NCBI GenBank assembly: GCA_050942825.1
Contig: JBMNOA010000069.1
Coordinates: forward strand, 1 to 6,497
DNA length: 6,497 nt
From: CAYRML01 sp050942825
GTDB taxonomy: Bacteria; Bacillota; Dehalobacteriia; UBA4068
Direction: 5' to 3'
Shown: in pieces, positions 1 through 5,938 of the stretch
Layout of the letters: each line of letters begins with the position of its first letter
How positions within the stretch are numbered: the first letter of the stretch is position 1
Notes under the pieces: generated by a model
The model's database searches: none
Told to the model about the DNA's origin: nothing
The model's input: the letters and a program-made list of their open reading frames with translations, nothing else
Program-made: the position numbers and the translations under genes

Positions 1-1
1 C

Positions 2-772
2 AATATTAAAATAGGATATGCAAATATTCCAACGACTACTGAATGCAATAACGATTTTGTAAAGTTTCGCAATAGTGCACCGCCATTTAGAGAGTTGGAT
101 AAAGCCAAGCATGAATCAATAGAATACCCGGCTTATATTCCATATGAATTTGAGTTGATTGAAAAAGCATTGAAAGAAGCGACTTCTTTGTTATCTGATT
201 ATGATAGAGTTATAATAGCTTCAGATCATGGAGCAAGTAGATTGGCTGTAATAGGTCAAGGAACTACAGTTAAAGCTAAAGAAACTTCCAAAGTTGAACG
301 ACATGGACGGTATTGCGTTGATAATAATATTCAATATAGCGATGAATTTTTGGGATGTATTGACTATGGAGAATACCATGTGTTTGCCGATTACGATAGG
401 TTTAGTATAAGTGGTGGAGTAAAAGGTGAAATACACGGTGGTGCGAGTTTGGAAGAGGTATTGGTACCAGTGATCGAACTGTCGAAAAAGCCCTTTGATG
501 AAGCTGATATTCCTATATTGCTGACACGTGAGGTTAGATTGAAAGCTGGTCAAAAAGTTGTTATTAGGTTTAAACTTAATAAAGATTATGACAATTTGTA
601 TGCGGTGATTGGAAATAAGAGATATAAATGCATTAAAGATGGAAACTCCTGGTATTTTGAACCTGATGTTGATAAGAAGGAGGTATATAAGGCAAAGATT
701 GTTGCAAATCGTACTTTAGGAACAATAGAATATAAGATAATTAAAGGTATAACATCAAATTTAGATATATAG
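2..772 (+). CDS. pglZ: PglZ, BREX putative phosphatase (C-terminal part, 5' end outside window)
   Basis: This is the last 256 residues of a BREX PglZ protein, an alkaline-phosphatase-superfamily enzyme needed for BREX phage resistance. The frame is open from base 2 with coherent protein (NIKIGYANIPTTTE), so the gene starts upstream. The TTG at 95 is internal: it has no ribosome site, and the protein reads straight through it. Visible motifs are the metal-site block IIASDHGASRLAVI (Asp codon 224-226, His 227-229) and the later block HGGASLEEVLVPVIEL around 434-480, the typical PglZ ending of the catalytic domain. After about 485 comes a beta-rich tail (PILLTREVRLKAGQKVVIRF) that resembles the Ig-like C-terminal domain of PglZ proteins. 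It stops 12 nt before brxL. PglZ identity is firm from these motifs. The BREX subtype is an inference, because the N-terminal half and the genes that define the type are missing. Confidence 0.88.
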   Translation, partial: NIKIGYANIPTTTECNNDFVKFRNSAPPFRELDKAKHESIEYPAYIPYEFELIEKALKEATSLLSDYDRVIIASDHGASRLAVIGQGTTVKAKETSKVERHGRYCVDNNIQYSDEFLGCIDYGEYHVFADYDRFSISGGVKGEIHGGASLEEVLVPVIELSKKPFDEADIPILLTREVRLKAGQKVVIRFKLNKDYDNLYAVIGNKRYKCIKDGNSWYFEPDVDKKEVYKAKIVANRTLGTIEYKIIKGITSNLDI

Positions 773-784
773 TAGGTGAAATCT

Positions 785-2203
785 ATGACTGAGAAACTTA
801 AAAGGTATTTTTCTGATATGCTAGTTTTCAAATCTCCTGAACAGGGTAAATTTTTCTCAGCTTTAAGTTTGCCTTCTTTTATGAGAGATTGGATACTCAT
901 GAAGTTTGCTGATGAAAATGGGATAATTGAAAAAGTAATACCCAAAAAAGAGCATTGGGAACAGCTCAAATATGAAATGGCGAGAAATTATCAAAGTGTA
1001 AAGTTTCTTGCTAAAGTAAAGGTAGAGATTGATATTACTACAAGAACTGCTTTGTTTAGCTTACCTGACTTTGGCGTACCAAAGAAAAAAGGTGAAGCTA
1101 TTGCAGATTGGGATACTGTAGAGCTAAATAAGGATTATCTTTTGTCACCAAATGAAGTCTGGGGTATTGTTGAACTGGTGTGTGATGAGGGCAATGGTAC
1201 TCGGAATGAAAGTAAAATTAAGATGATAGATTTTAAGCAGTTCTGTCCTTATAATATAGATTTGGAGTATTACGTTGAGGCGCGAAAAGGTTTTACAATT
1301 GACGAATGGATAGATGTTGTATTAAGTGCAATTGATTATAATCCTGCTGGTTATGCAAGTAATACTCAAAAACTTACAATGATCAGTAGGTTGCTTCCAT
1401 TTGTCGAGAAGAGAGTTAATCTTATTGAATTAGCACCAAAGGGAACAGGTAAGTCTTATTTATTTTCTCAGATAAGTAAATATGGTTGGCTAGTTAGTGG
1501 CGGAAGCATTTCAAGAGCTAAAATGTTTTATGATATTAGTAAAAGAACAAGTGGACTTGCCTCTCACTATGATTATGTCGCTTTTGATGAAATACAAAGT
1601 ATAGCTTTTCCGGATAAGAATGAAATGCAAGGGGCATTGAAAGGTTATTTGGAAAGTGGTGAGTACCGGGTTGGAGACTATAGGGGCGTTGGAGAGTCAG
1701 GGTTAATATTACTCGGTAATATAGAAGAGGAGCGGATGAATGTCAATGTAAATATGTTTTCTAACTTACCAGAAATCTTTCATGAGTCTGCATTGATTGA
1801 TCGGTTCCATGGATTTATTAAAGGTTGGGACATTCCAAGAATGAAGGAAAACCTGAAAGTAAACGGATGGGCATTAAATGTTGAGTATTTTTCTGAGATT
1901 ATTCATTTAATGAGGAATGAACTAATTTACAGGGCAATTGTTGATGATGTCCTAGAAGTGCCTAAAAATGCTGATACAAGAGATACTGAGGCAATAAAAA
2001 GACTATGTACTGGATTCATGAAATTGCTCTTCCCACATGTAAGGAGATCAGAAGATGTAAATGTTGAAGAATTCAATCAATATTGTCTTGAGCCAGCCAA
2101 AGCAATGCGGAGAATTATTAAGACTCAGCTTGGTATTATTGATACAGAGTTCAGGGGTAAGGATATTCCTGATATTAAGTTAAGAAGTAGCTTAAGGGAT
2201 TGA
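785..2203 (+). CDS. brxL: BrxL, short form: BREX AAA+ ATPase lacking the Lon-protease-like tail
   Basis: A 472-aa BrxL-type protein, the Lon-related AAA+ component of BREX. In characterised BREX systems BrxL forms DNA-associated oligomers and is needed for phage exclusion. The N-terminal 170 residues carry the BrxL-like opening (FKSPEQGKFFSALSLPSFMR). The ATPase core then shows Walker A APKGTGKS (residues 217-224), Walker B VAFDE (265-269), a sensor-1-like LLGN ending at N312, and an arginine-finger-like IDRFHG (338-343). The protein ends about 130 residues after that. The classical long BrxL is about 675 aa and has a Lon-like protease domain; here there is no room for one and none is seen. 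A shorter family of about 450 aa is known, so this looks like a natural variant rather than a truncation. The start is ATG 785, with AGGTG at 774-778 overlapping the pglZ stop; the GTG at 776 lies inside that ribosome site. It is coupled to pglZ (12-nt gap) and to the next small gene (5-nt gap). Confidence 0.87.
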   Translation: MTEKLKRYFSDMLVFKSPEQGKFFSALSLPSFMRDWILMKFADENGIIEKVIPKKEHWEQLKYEMARNYQSVKFLAKVKVEIDITTRTALFSLPDFGVPKKKGEAIADWDTVELNKDYLLSPNEVWGIVELVCDEGNGTRNESKIKMIDFKQFCPYNIDLEYYVEARKGFTIDEWIDVVLSAIDYNPAGYASNTQKLTMISRLLPFVEKRVNLIELAPKGTGKSYLFSQISKYGWLVSGGSISRAKMFYDISKRTSGLASHYDYVAFDEIQSIAFPDKNEMQGALKGYLESGEYRVGDYRGVGESGLILLGNIEEERMNVNVNMFSNLPEIFHESALIDRFHGFIKGWDIPRMKENLKVNGWALNVEYFSEIIHLMRNELIYRAIVDDVLEVPKNADTRDTEAIKRLCTGFMKLLFPHVRRSEDVNVEEFNQYCLEPAKAMRRIIKTQLGIIDTEFRGKDIPDIKLRSSLRD

Positions 2204-2208
2204 TGTAA

Positions 2209-2409
2209 ATGAAAATTGTGATATGCCATTTGTGCGATACAAAATTAGAAAAGGATCATATTGCTCTTAATAAGAAGCTGCTTGGTAGGCAGGTGAAAAA
2301 GTTCTTTTGCCTTCGATGTTTTGCTGATTATCTCAGTTGTTCGGAAGATGATTTATTGATAAAGATAGAGGAGTTTAAGGAGCTGGGGTGTGGGCTATTC
2401 AAATATTGA
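2209..2409 (+). CDS. 66-aa two-CxxC zinc-ribbon-like protein at the BREX operon end
   Basis: A small protein with two cysteine pairs, C6-H-L-C9 and C34-L-R-C37, about 25 residues apart. That is the spacing of a treble-clef or zinc-ribbon knuckle binding one zinc. The second half (DDLLIKIEEFKELGC, residues 47-61) should be an amphipathic helix. Small Firmicutes proteins of this general form (ALNKKLLG followed by FFCLxCxADYL) are familiar to me as uncharacterised conserved proteins; I know no assigned function. The start is ATG 2209, five bases after the brxL stop. Its ribosome site (GGGA, 2196-2199) lies inside the last brxL codons, so translation is probably coupled to brxL. The position suggests a BREX accessory factor, possibly DNA-, RNA- or protein-binding, but a passenger gene is equally possible. 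The reading frame is well supported; the function is not. Confidence 0.78.
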   Translation: MKIVICHLCDTKLEKDHIALNKKLLGRQVKKFFCLRCFADYLSCSEDDLLIKIEEFKELGCGLFKY

Positions 2410-2432
2410 TTGTTCTATAAAAAGAGAGATAA

Positions 2433-2520
2433 CTTCAGGTACTCGATGTAGAGGATACGATACTTTATTATGAATTTATTACACTAATGGATGTACCTTC
2501 AGTACCGATAAACTCAGGTA
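2433..2520. promoter_or_regulatory. Repeated CTTCAG/GGTA elements upstream of the WYL regulator (candidate operators)
   Basis: The 138-nt gap between the BREX end and the WYL gene holds three related elements: CTTCAGGTACTCGAT (2433-2447), CTTCAGTACCGATA (2497-2510) and CTCAGGTA (2513-2520). The last two sit in an inverted arrangement, TACCT at 2494-2498 facing AGGTA at 2516-2520. A short GATAC tandem repeat lies at 2454-2463. WYL regulators commonly control their own promoter and neighbouring defence genes, so these are candidate binding sites. I see neither a strong -35/-10 pair nor a terminator in this gap, so BREX transcripts may read through into the WYL gene. Confidence 0.35.
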
Positions 2521-2547
2521 AATTACAATAAAGAATTGAGGTGCATT

Positions 2548-3546
2548 ATGGCAAAAAGTTCAAACCAAAAACTGAAAATACTTTACCTTATGAAAATCCT
2601 CCTTGAGAAGACCGATGAAGAGAATACTATAACCCTCAATCAGATGATAGCAGAGCTTGAGCGCTATGGTATTGCAGCTGAGCGTAAATCCATCTATGAC
2701 GATATCGAAGCCTTGCGCCAGTATGGCATTGACATTGCCACCCGGAAAACAAAAACTACTGACTATTTTGTGGCAAACCGGCTTTTTGAACTGCCGGAGC
2801 TAAAGCTCCTGGTTGATATCGTCCAGTCATCAAAATTCATTACTCATAAAAAGAGTAACGACCTGATAAAGAAAATTGAAAGCCTCACAAGCATACATCA
2901 GGCTAAAAAGCTTCAAAGACAGGTATACGTTGCCAATAGAGTCAAGACCATGAATGAACTCATTTACTGCAATGTTGATGCCCTGCATACTGCAATATCA
3001 GAAAATTGCCAGATATCCTTTAAATATTTTGAGTATAACATTGAAAAAAAGAAGCAATTCCGGAATTCCGGACAAGTTTATATTGTGAGTCCTTATGCAC
3101 TTTCCTGGGTGGATGAAAACTACTATTTAATCTCTCATTATCCCAAGAATCCGGAGCTGACACATTTCAGAGTTGACAGGATGATTGAAATAAAGCTCCT
3201 GAATGAACCTCGCCGGGATTTGTCGGAAATAATTGGTAAAAAAAGCCTGGATATCGCCGAGTATTCGAAAAAGGTATTCAATATGTTCGGAGGCGAGGAA
3301 GAAACGGTGAAGCTTCAGTTTGACAATTCCCTTGTGAATGTTGTGATTGACCGCTTTGGTAAGGATGTATCCTTAGAGAAGGCTGATGAAAACCATTTTA
3401 ACGTGAGAATCAATGTGGCCGTGAGCTCTACTTTCCTGGCCTGGATGTTCCAGTTTGGGAATAAGGTGAAGATATTGTCACCGGATGGAGTTATAGAAAA
3501 ATATAGGGAGATGCTGCAAAGTGGTCTGGAAAATCATATTATTTAA
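2548..3546 (+). CDS. WYL-domain transcriptional regulator (wHTH-WYL-WCX)
   Basis: A 332-aa regulator. Residues about 5-70 form a DeoR/HTH_11-like winged helix-turn-helix (LKILYLMKILLE, then ERKSIYDDIEALRQYGIDI). Residues about 140-220 form the WYL domain, with YYL at 192-194 in place of the eponymous Trp-Tyr-Leu and the conserved block HFRVDRM (206-212), whose arginines are the usual ligand-binding residues. Residues about 255-328 match the WCX C-terminal extension (VKLQFDN, FLAWMFQFG, YREML). WYL domains are thought to sense nucleic acid or nucleotide signals, and such proteins (BrxR, CapW types) regulate defence loci, including BREX. Here the gene lies 138 nt downstream of the BREX genes, in the same direction, and is visibly richer in G+C than they are. 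It may therefore be a local BREX regulator or an unrelated host gene. The start is ATG 2548, with GAGGTG at 2538-2543; the TTG at 2536 overlaps that ribosome site and is rejected. Confidence 0.88.
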   Translation: MAKSSNQKLKILYLMKILLEKTDEENTITLNQMIAELERYGIAAERKSIYDDIEALRQYGIDIATRKTKTTDYFVANRLFELPELKLLVDIVQSSKFITHKKSNDLIKKIESLTSIHQAKKLQRQVYVANRVKTMNELIYCNVDALHTAISENCQISFKYFEYNIEKKKQFRNSGQVYIVSPYALSWVDENYYLISHYPKNPELTHFRVDRMIEIKLLNEPRRDLSEIIGKKSLDIAEYSKKVFNMFGGEEETVKLQFDNSLVNVVIDRFGKDVSLEKADENHFNVRINVAVSSTFLAWMFQFGNKVKILSPDGVIEKYREMLQSGLENHII

Positions 3547-3562
3547 CTATCCGTTTTAATGT

Positions 3563-3581
3563 ACACATTGTGTGATAAAAT
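3563..3581 (+). promoter_or_regulatory. Extended -10 promoter of the 205-aa gene with an overlapping ACACA-T-TGTGT dyad
   Basis: TGATAAAAT (3573-3581: TG dinucleotide at 3573-3574 is not exact because the order is T-G-A-TAAAAT) gives a strong extended -10 element, hexamer TAAAAT at 3576-3581. The -35 is weak (TTTTAA near 3554-3559, spacer 16), as is common with extended -10 promoters. An 11-bp dyad, ACACA-T-TGTGT (3563-3573), lies in the spacer and could be an operator. The expected transcription start is near 3588, about 68 nt before the ATG. This is pattern-based only. Confidence 0.4.
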
Positions 3582-3600
3582 AGTTAGATGAAAATACAAT

Positions 3601-3619
3601 TATTTGGAAATTCCGAATA
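3601..3619. repeat. Near-perfect 19-bp palindrome in the leader of the 205-aa gene
   Basis: TATTTGGAA, then A, then TTCCGAATA: two 9-base arms around one central base, with a single T/G mismatch (a wobble pair if transcribed). The core GGAAATTCC is strongly dyadic. It lies just downstream of the predicted transcription start and 19 nt before the ribosome site GGAAGGG (3638-3644). That fits a repressor operator better than a terminator, since the loop is a single base and no T-run follows. The neighbouring XRE gene product is one candidate ligand, and this is inference. Confidence 0.45.
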
Positions 3620-3655
3620 GTGCGTAATGAAATGAATGGAAGGGTATATATAAGT

Positions 3656-4273
3656 ATGGCTTTGAAGAAAACGCCGCCAAGAGAGAAGCGGTTACAAATG
3701 GCGAAAGCCTGGATACCAACATATACAGGTAAAAATATTGTAAAAGGATATAAAAAGCACTTTGCACTTTCGCCCCTTGCTGCTGTGGCGGACTTGCAGT
3801 TAATGGGGTATGAATTCACTCCTGAATATATTGAGCAACTGAAAAGAGATGAAGTAAACAGGAGTAATGCAAAAAGAAAGCTAAAAGAAGAATTGCTTGA
3901 ACGCATTGAGTATGATGAGTTTGAAGGTTTTTGCTGCTTTTTAAATGAGGATGAATGTAAAAATGTGCCGCTTCAAAAAACGAGAAAATTCAAAAATCAT
4001 GAATTTGTAGGTGGGAAGTTATTACAGACCAATAAGAAGTTTTCACAGCTTAAGGAGAAGCAAAAATCCTTAATTGCAGAATGGTTTTATATTGAATGTG
4101 ATAATTTCTATAAAAGTAACAATAAATTTCCATCATCAAAGAGCGAAACTGAAGCTATCCTTGATTTGGTTTATGAAAGAATACAAGAACGTGACATATG
4201 GATTCCTTTTGGAGAGATCAAACAGTATTTTGCAAAACGGAAAACTAAGATTGAGAAGAGGGTATTAAAGTAG
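3656..4273 (+). CDS. Uncharacterised 205-aa Firmicutes protein (WIPTYTGKN motif)
   Basis: I do not recognise an assigned function. The N-terminal 50 residues (AKAWIPTYTGKNIVKGYKK, then a segment ending in LQLMGYEF) resemble a conserved but unnamed module I have seen in Firmicutes hypothetical proteins. Residues about 60-85 are charged and helical (EYIEQLKRDEVNRSNAKRKL). The C-terminal half contains LIAEWFYIECDNFYKSNNKFP and a final stretch with IWIPFGEIKQYFAKRKTKI. There is no signal peptide, membrane segment or recognised catalytic motif; the protein is basic and probably cytosolic, perhaps nucleic-acid-binding. ATG 3656 is preferred, with GGAAGGG at 3638-3644 (11-nt spacer). An in-frame GTG at 3620 would add 12 residues but has no ribosome site and would start just after the palindrome. 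The gene is AT-rich (19 of 60 G+C at 3841-3900). A coding-like stretch in the +1 frame follows the stop without a gap, so the natural C-terminus may be longer. Confidence 0.72.
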   Translation: MALKKTPPREKRLQMAKAWIPTYTGKNIVKGYKKHFALSPLAAVADLQLMGYEFTPEYIEQLKRDEVNRSNAKRKLKEELLERIEYDEFEGFCCFLNEDECKNVPLQKTRKFKNHEFVGGKLLQTNKKFSQLKEKQKSLIAEWFYIECDNFYKSNNKFPSSKSETEAILDLVYERIQERDIWIPFGEIKQYFAKRKTKIEKRVLK

Positions 4274-4409
4274 CTTGAAAATATGTGAGCAGATTTTTTT
4301 GGCTTTGACCGAAATATTGGGGCTAAAAAATGGATTCAGATCTATTCCTGAAAAGCCATTGAAGGACAGCCGGGGAATCCCGATGCAGATGGTTTATGTA
4401 GAAATATAA
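4269..4409 (+). pseudogene. Orphan C-terminal coding remnant, or frame-shifted tail of the 205-aa gene
   Basis: From 4269 to the TAA at 4407-4409 the frame reads 46 protein-like residues, including KICEQIFLALTEILG and later SIPEKPLKDSRGIPMQMVYVEI written in parts: SIPEKPLKDSRG then IPMQMVYVEI. It has no ATG near its beginning and no ribosome site; the frame is closed by TAA at 4266-4268. It begins exactly where the 205-aa gene stops (TAG 4271-4273), one base out of frame. Skipping one base at AAG-T-AGC would join KRVLK to SLKICEQ. It is either a C-terminus cut off by an indel or frameshift, or the tail of another gene whose front was lost. I cannot name the family. Coding character is judged by eye only. 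Confidence 0.4.
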
Positions 4410-4481
4410 TATTATGAATAAAATATGACCTTATAGTAAATAATAACATGTACAATAAGATTGTTTTTATTTAGATAACTT

Positions 4482-4504
4482 CCCTGTATGTTTATTATAG
4501 GGGG
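4482..4504 (+). promoter_or_regulatory. Hairpin covering the ribosome binding site of the XRE gene
   Basis: CCCTGTA (4482-4488) can pair with TATAGGG (4496-4502), giving 7 pairs with one G-U and a 7-nt loop. The right arm contains most of the GGGGG ribosome site (4500-4504), which is 7 nt before ATG 4512. This could dampen translation of the regulator. Alternatively, the dyad could be a DNA operator for self-repression. No confident -35/-10 pair is visible upstream; the TATTAT at 4493-4498 is too close to the start codon to leave a usable leader. Confidence 0.3.
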
Positions 4505-4511
4505 TTGAGAC

Positions 4512-4841
4512 ATGGACTATAAGGCTATTGGGCAAAGAATAAAACAAGAACGAAATAAAATGGGACTCACGCAATTTCAGCTTGCTGAAAAGGTTGATAT
4601 TTCACCACAGTATGAGGGAAAGATAGAACGGGGAGAAAAACAATTTTCATTTGAGACTATTGCAAAACTGTCTGTTGCATTAAATACTTCATTGGATTAT
4701 CTTGCATTCGGTCATAAAAATAGTACTCAAAGTCCTGAGAGACTGGAATTGGAGATATTGGTCAACAAATTGTCTGAAGCGCAAATAAGTCTATTAAATG
4801 ACATCATTAGGGCCATGCTGGTGCACAAAAACAGAATGTAA
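4512..4841 (+). CDS. XRE-family helix-turn-helix regulator
   Basis: A 109-aa Cro/CI-type protein. Residues 4-67 form the HTH_3 domain: IGQRIKQERNKMGLTQFQLAEKV (written in parts IGQRIKQERNK and MGLTQFQLAEKV), then VDISPQYEGKIERGEKQFS and TIAKLSVALNTSLDYLAFG. The recognition helix falls near ISPQYEGKIERG, with the usual family pattern of a serine or proline turn followed by a glutamate-rich helix end. Residues about 75-105 form a short C-terminal helical segment (ERLELEILVNKLSEAQISLLNDIIRA), probably for dimerisation. Such small regulators are typical of clostridial chromosomes and mobile regions and usually repress their own promoter or a neighbour. The start is ATG 4512, after the GGGGG ribosome site. 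It follows the coding remnant and precedes the diguanylate cyclase unit; its target is unknown. Confidence 0.87.
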   Translation: MDYKAIGQRIKQERNKMGLTQFQLAEKVDISPQYEGKIERGEKQFSFETIAKLSVALNTSLDYLAFGHKNSTQSPERLELEILVNKLSEAQISLLNDIIRAMLVHKNRM

Positions 4842-4848
4842 AAATAAG

Positions 4849-4880
4849 GGGTAGAATACTATATTACGGTTAATCTACCC
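4849..4880. repeat. Inverted repeat GGGTAGA/TCTACCC after the XRE gene
   Basis: GGGTAGA (4849-4855) and TCTACCC (4874-4880) are perfect 7-bp arms with an 18-nt loop, starting 8 nt after the XRE stop codon. The following bases (TAAAATTATATAC) are AT-rich but contain no T-run, so it would be a poor intrinsic terminator. It could instead protect the transcript end or bind a protein. Confidence 0.4.
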
Positions 4881-4922
4881 TAAAATTATATACATAATAT
4901 GCACTATTAGTAATAATACATA

Positions 4923-4951
4923 TTTACTATATGGGAATATTGATATAAAAT
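4923..4951 (+). promoter_or_regulatory. Candidate sigma-A promoter for the GGDEF-Spo0E operon
   Basis: TTTACT (4923-4928) and TAAAAT (4946-4951) are separated by 17 bases, the ideal spacing. The -35 matches TTGACA at three positions and the -10 matches TATAAT at five. The expected start is near 4958, giving a leader of about 85 nt before ATG 5044. The rest of the 202-nt gap holds only AT-rich sequence; I see no c-di-GMP riboswitch signature. Confidence 0.4.
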
Positions 4952-5043
4952 ATAAAGTATGCAAATGCTAATACCTGTAAAAATGTGATTGTGATGTTTG
5001 TGCTGAGTAAAGAGAATACTGTAAAAGAGATAGAGGTAAAAAG

Positions 5044-5751
5044 ATGGGGTATCTTTATAAGATGAGAAATGCTTTATATAAATATACTCCTATTTGTGTA
5101 GGAGTTTGGGGGTTAATGATAAGTTCTGCTGCTTGCTTTATCTTCCAGAGAATACAACCGGCATTTTATAATTTTTTCTGGATATGTGTTATCATATTTT
5201 CAACAATTATCAGTGTGGTTTTCGGATTCTGGCTGAAAAGAATAATGTTTTATGCCTATAAAGATCCGCTGACAGGACTTTACAACCGCAGGTATTTCTA
5301 CAAAAAGCTGGAATCGGATCTAAAGATGTTAAACAGATCAAATAGTAATCTATCCCTTTGTATAATCGATATAGATCATTTTAAAAAGGTAAATGACAGG
5401 TACGGGCATCTAGCTGGGGACAAGCTCCTGACTCGAGTCTCAAAAATTCTTAAAGCGAATTCCAGGGAAATCGATACGATTGCACGATGGGGAGGTGAGG
5501 AATTTGCTGTTATTCTCCCTGATACTGACAATAACGGAGCGTTAAAGTATGCAGAGAGGACCAGAAAGGTAATAGAAAAATCAGAAAAATGTTTTGGCAC
5601 TACTGTATGTATCGGCGTAGTAACAGTCAATAAGCCAATAGACATGGATGTTATATTGGCTAAGGCAGATATGGCACTTTACCAGGCGAAAAGGGTCAGG
5701 AATAAGGTTGAAACAGCTATTTTCCCTTTATGTGAAGTTATTCAAGAATAA
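5044..5751 (+). CDS. Membrane-anchored diguanylate cyclase (GGDEF domain)
   Basis: A 235-aa enzyme predicted to condense two GTP into the second messenger c-di-GMP at the inner face of the membrane. Two hydrophobic segments, about residues 14-36 and 43-69, anchor it; the short loop between them leaves no room for an extracellular sensor domain. The GGDEF domain spans about 70-230. It begins with the classical DPLTGLYNRRYF, then shows IIDIDHFKKVND (metal-binding D109, substrate-contacting N117), active-site loop GGEEF at 150-154, and ends with ADMALYQAK. An RxxD inhibitory site (R141, D144) sits five residues before the loop, so product feedback inhibition is expected. All key catalytic residues are present. 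The start is ATG 5044, with GAGGT at 5033-5037 (6-nt spacer). It is the first gene of a unit with a Spo0E-like gene 17 nt downstream. The enzymatic call is strong; the input signal is unknown. Confidence 0.93.
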   Translation: MGYLYKMRNALYKYTPICVGVWGLMISSAACFIFQRIQPAFYNFFWICVIIFSTIISVVFGFWLKRIMFYAYKDPLTGLYNRRYFYKKLESDLKMLNRSNSNLSLCIIDIDHFKKVNDRYGHLAGDKLLTRVSKILKANSREIDTIARWGGEEFAVILPDTDNNGALKYAERTRKVIEKSEKCFGTTVCIGVVTVNKPIDMDVILAKADMALYQAKRVRNKVETAIFPLCEVIQE

Positions 5752-5768
5752 ATATATGGGTGGTATAT

Positions 5769-5936
5769 ATGGCTAATGTTTATGAATTAAAGACAGAAAT
5801 CGAAGAAATCAGATATCTGTTATATGCAATTATTTCTGAAAAGGAACTGTATGATTTTAACAGCAAGATTCTATTGGATATAAGCACAAGAATGGATGAA
5901 CTGATTCTGGAGTATATGAAAAACGGGGTGGAGTAA
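5769..5936 (+). CDS. Spo0E-family aspartyl-phosphate phosphatase
   Basis: A 55-aa protein of the Spo0E type (Spo0E, YisI and YnzD in Bacillus), which removes phosphate from Spo0A~P and so delays entry into sporulation. The length is typical for the small members. The diagnostic block is S39-TR-M42-D43-E-L45-I46, corresponding to the family SQELD signature (Ser-x-x-Leu-Asp-x-Leu-Ile), followed by LEYMK. The N-terminal half (ELKTEIEEIRYLLYAIISE) forms the first helix of the expected helical hairpin. The start is ATG 5769, with GGGTGG at 5758-5763 (5-nt spacer), 17 nt after the diguanylate cyclase stop. Position and spacing imply cotranscription with it. The small membrane peptide follows after 2 nt. 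In Clostridia the same fold may act on Spo0A or on another response regulator; the partner is not shown by the sequence. Confidence 0.85.
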   Translation: MANVYELKTEIEEIRYLLYAIISEKELYDFNSKILLDISTRMDELILEYMKNGVE

Positions 5937-5938
5937 TT

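Noticed and set aside
95..97. TTG as the start of a 225-aa gene at the left end
   Set aside because: The frame continues upstream to base 2 with PglZ-like protein and no ribosome site precedes the TTG; it is an internal leucine codon.
221..553. Antisense open frame inside pglZ
   Set aside because: It lies opposite a region with clear PglZ motifs, has no ribosome site, and its translation has no domain pattern; it is a shadow of the real frame.
586..969. Antisense open frame across the pglZ-brxL junction
   Set aside because: It spans two well-supported genes on the other strand and has no independent support.
3556..3906. Antisense open frame over the promoter and start of the 205-aa gene
   Set aside because: Its hydrophobic-looking translation is a by-product of the lysine-rich sense strand; there is no ribosome site or promoter.
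4074..4268. Second + strand frame inside the 205-aa gene
   Set aside because: Fully contained in the better-supported frame, with no ribosome site and no motif.
4849..4890. Intrinsic terminator after the XRE gene
   Set aside because: The stem is real, but the loop is 18 nt, the stem is only 7 bp, and no T-run follows.
4842..5043. c-di-GMP riboswitch before the diguanylate cyclase gene
   Set aside because: The gap is AT-rich and lacks the conserved three-helix core and GNRA-type loop arrangement that I would expect; nothing structured is visible except the 4849-4880 repeat.
5376..5645. Antisense open frame inside the GGDEF domain
   Set aside because: It runs opposite the catalytic core motifs and is a shadow frame.
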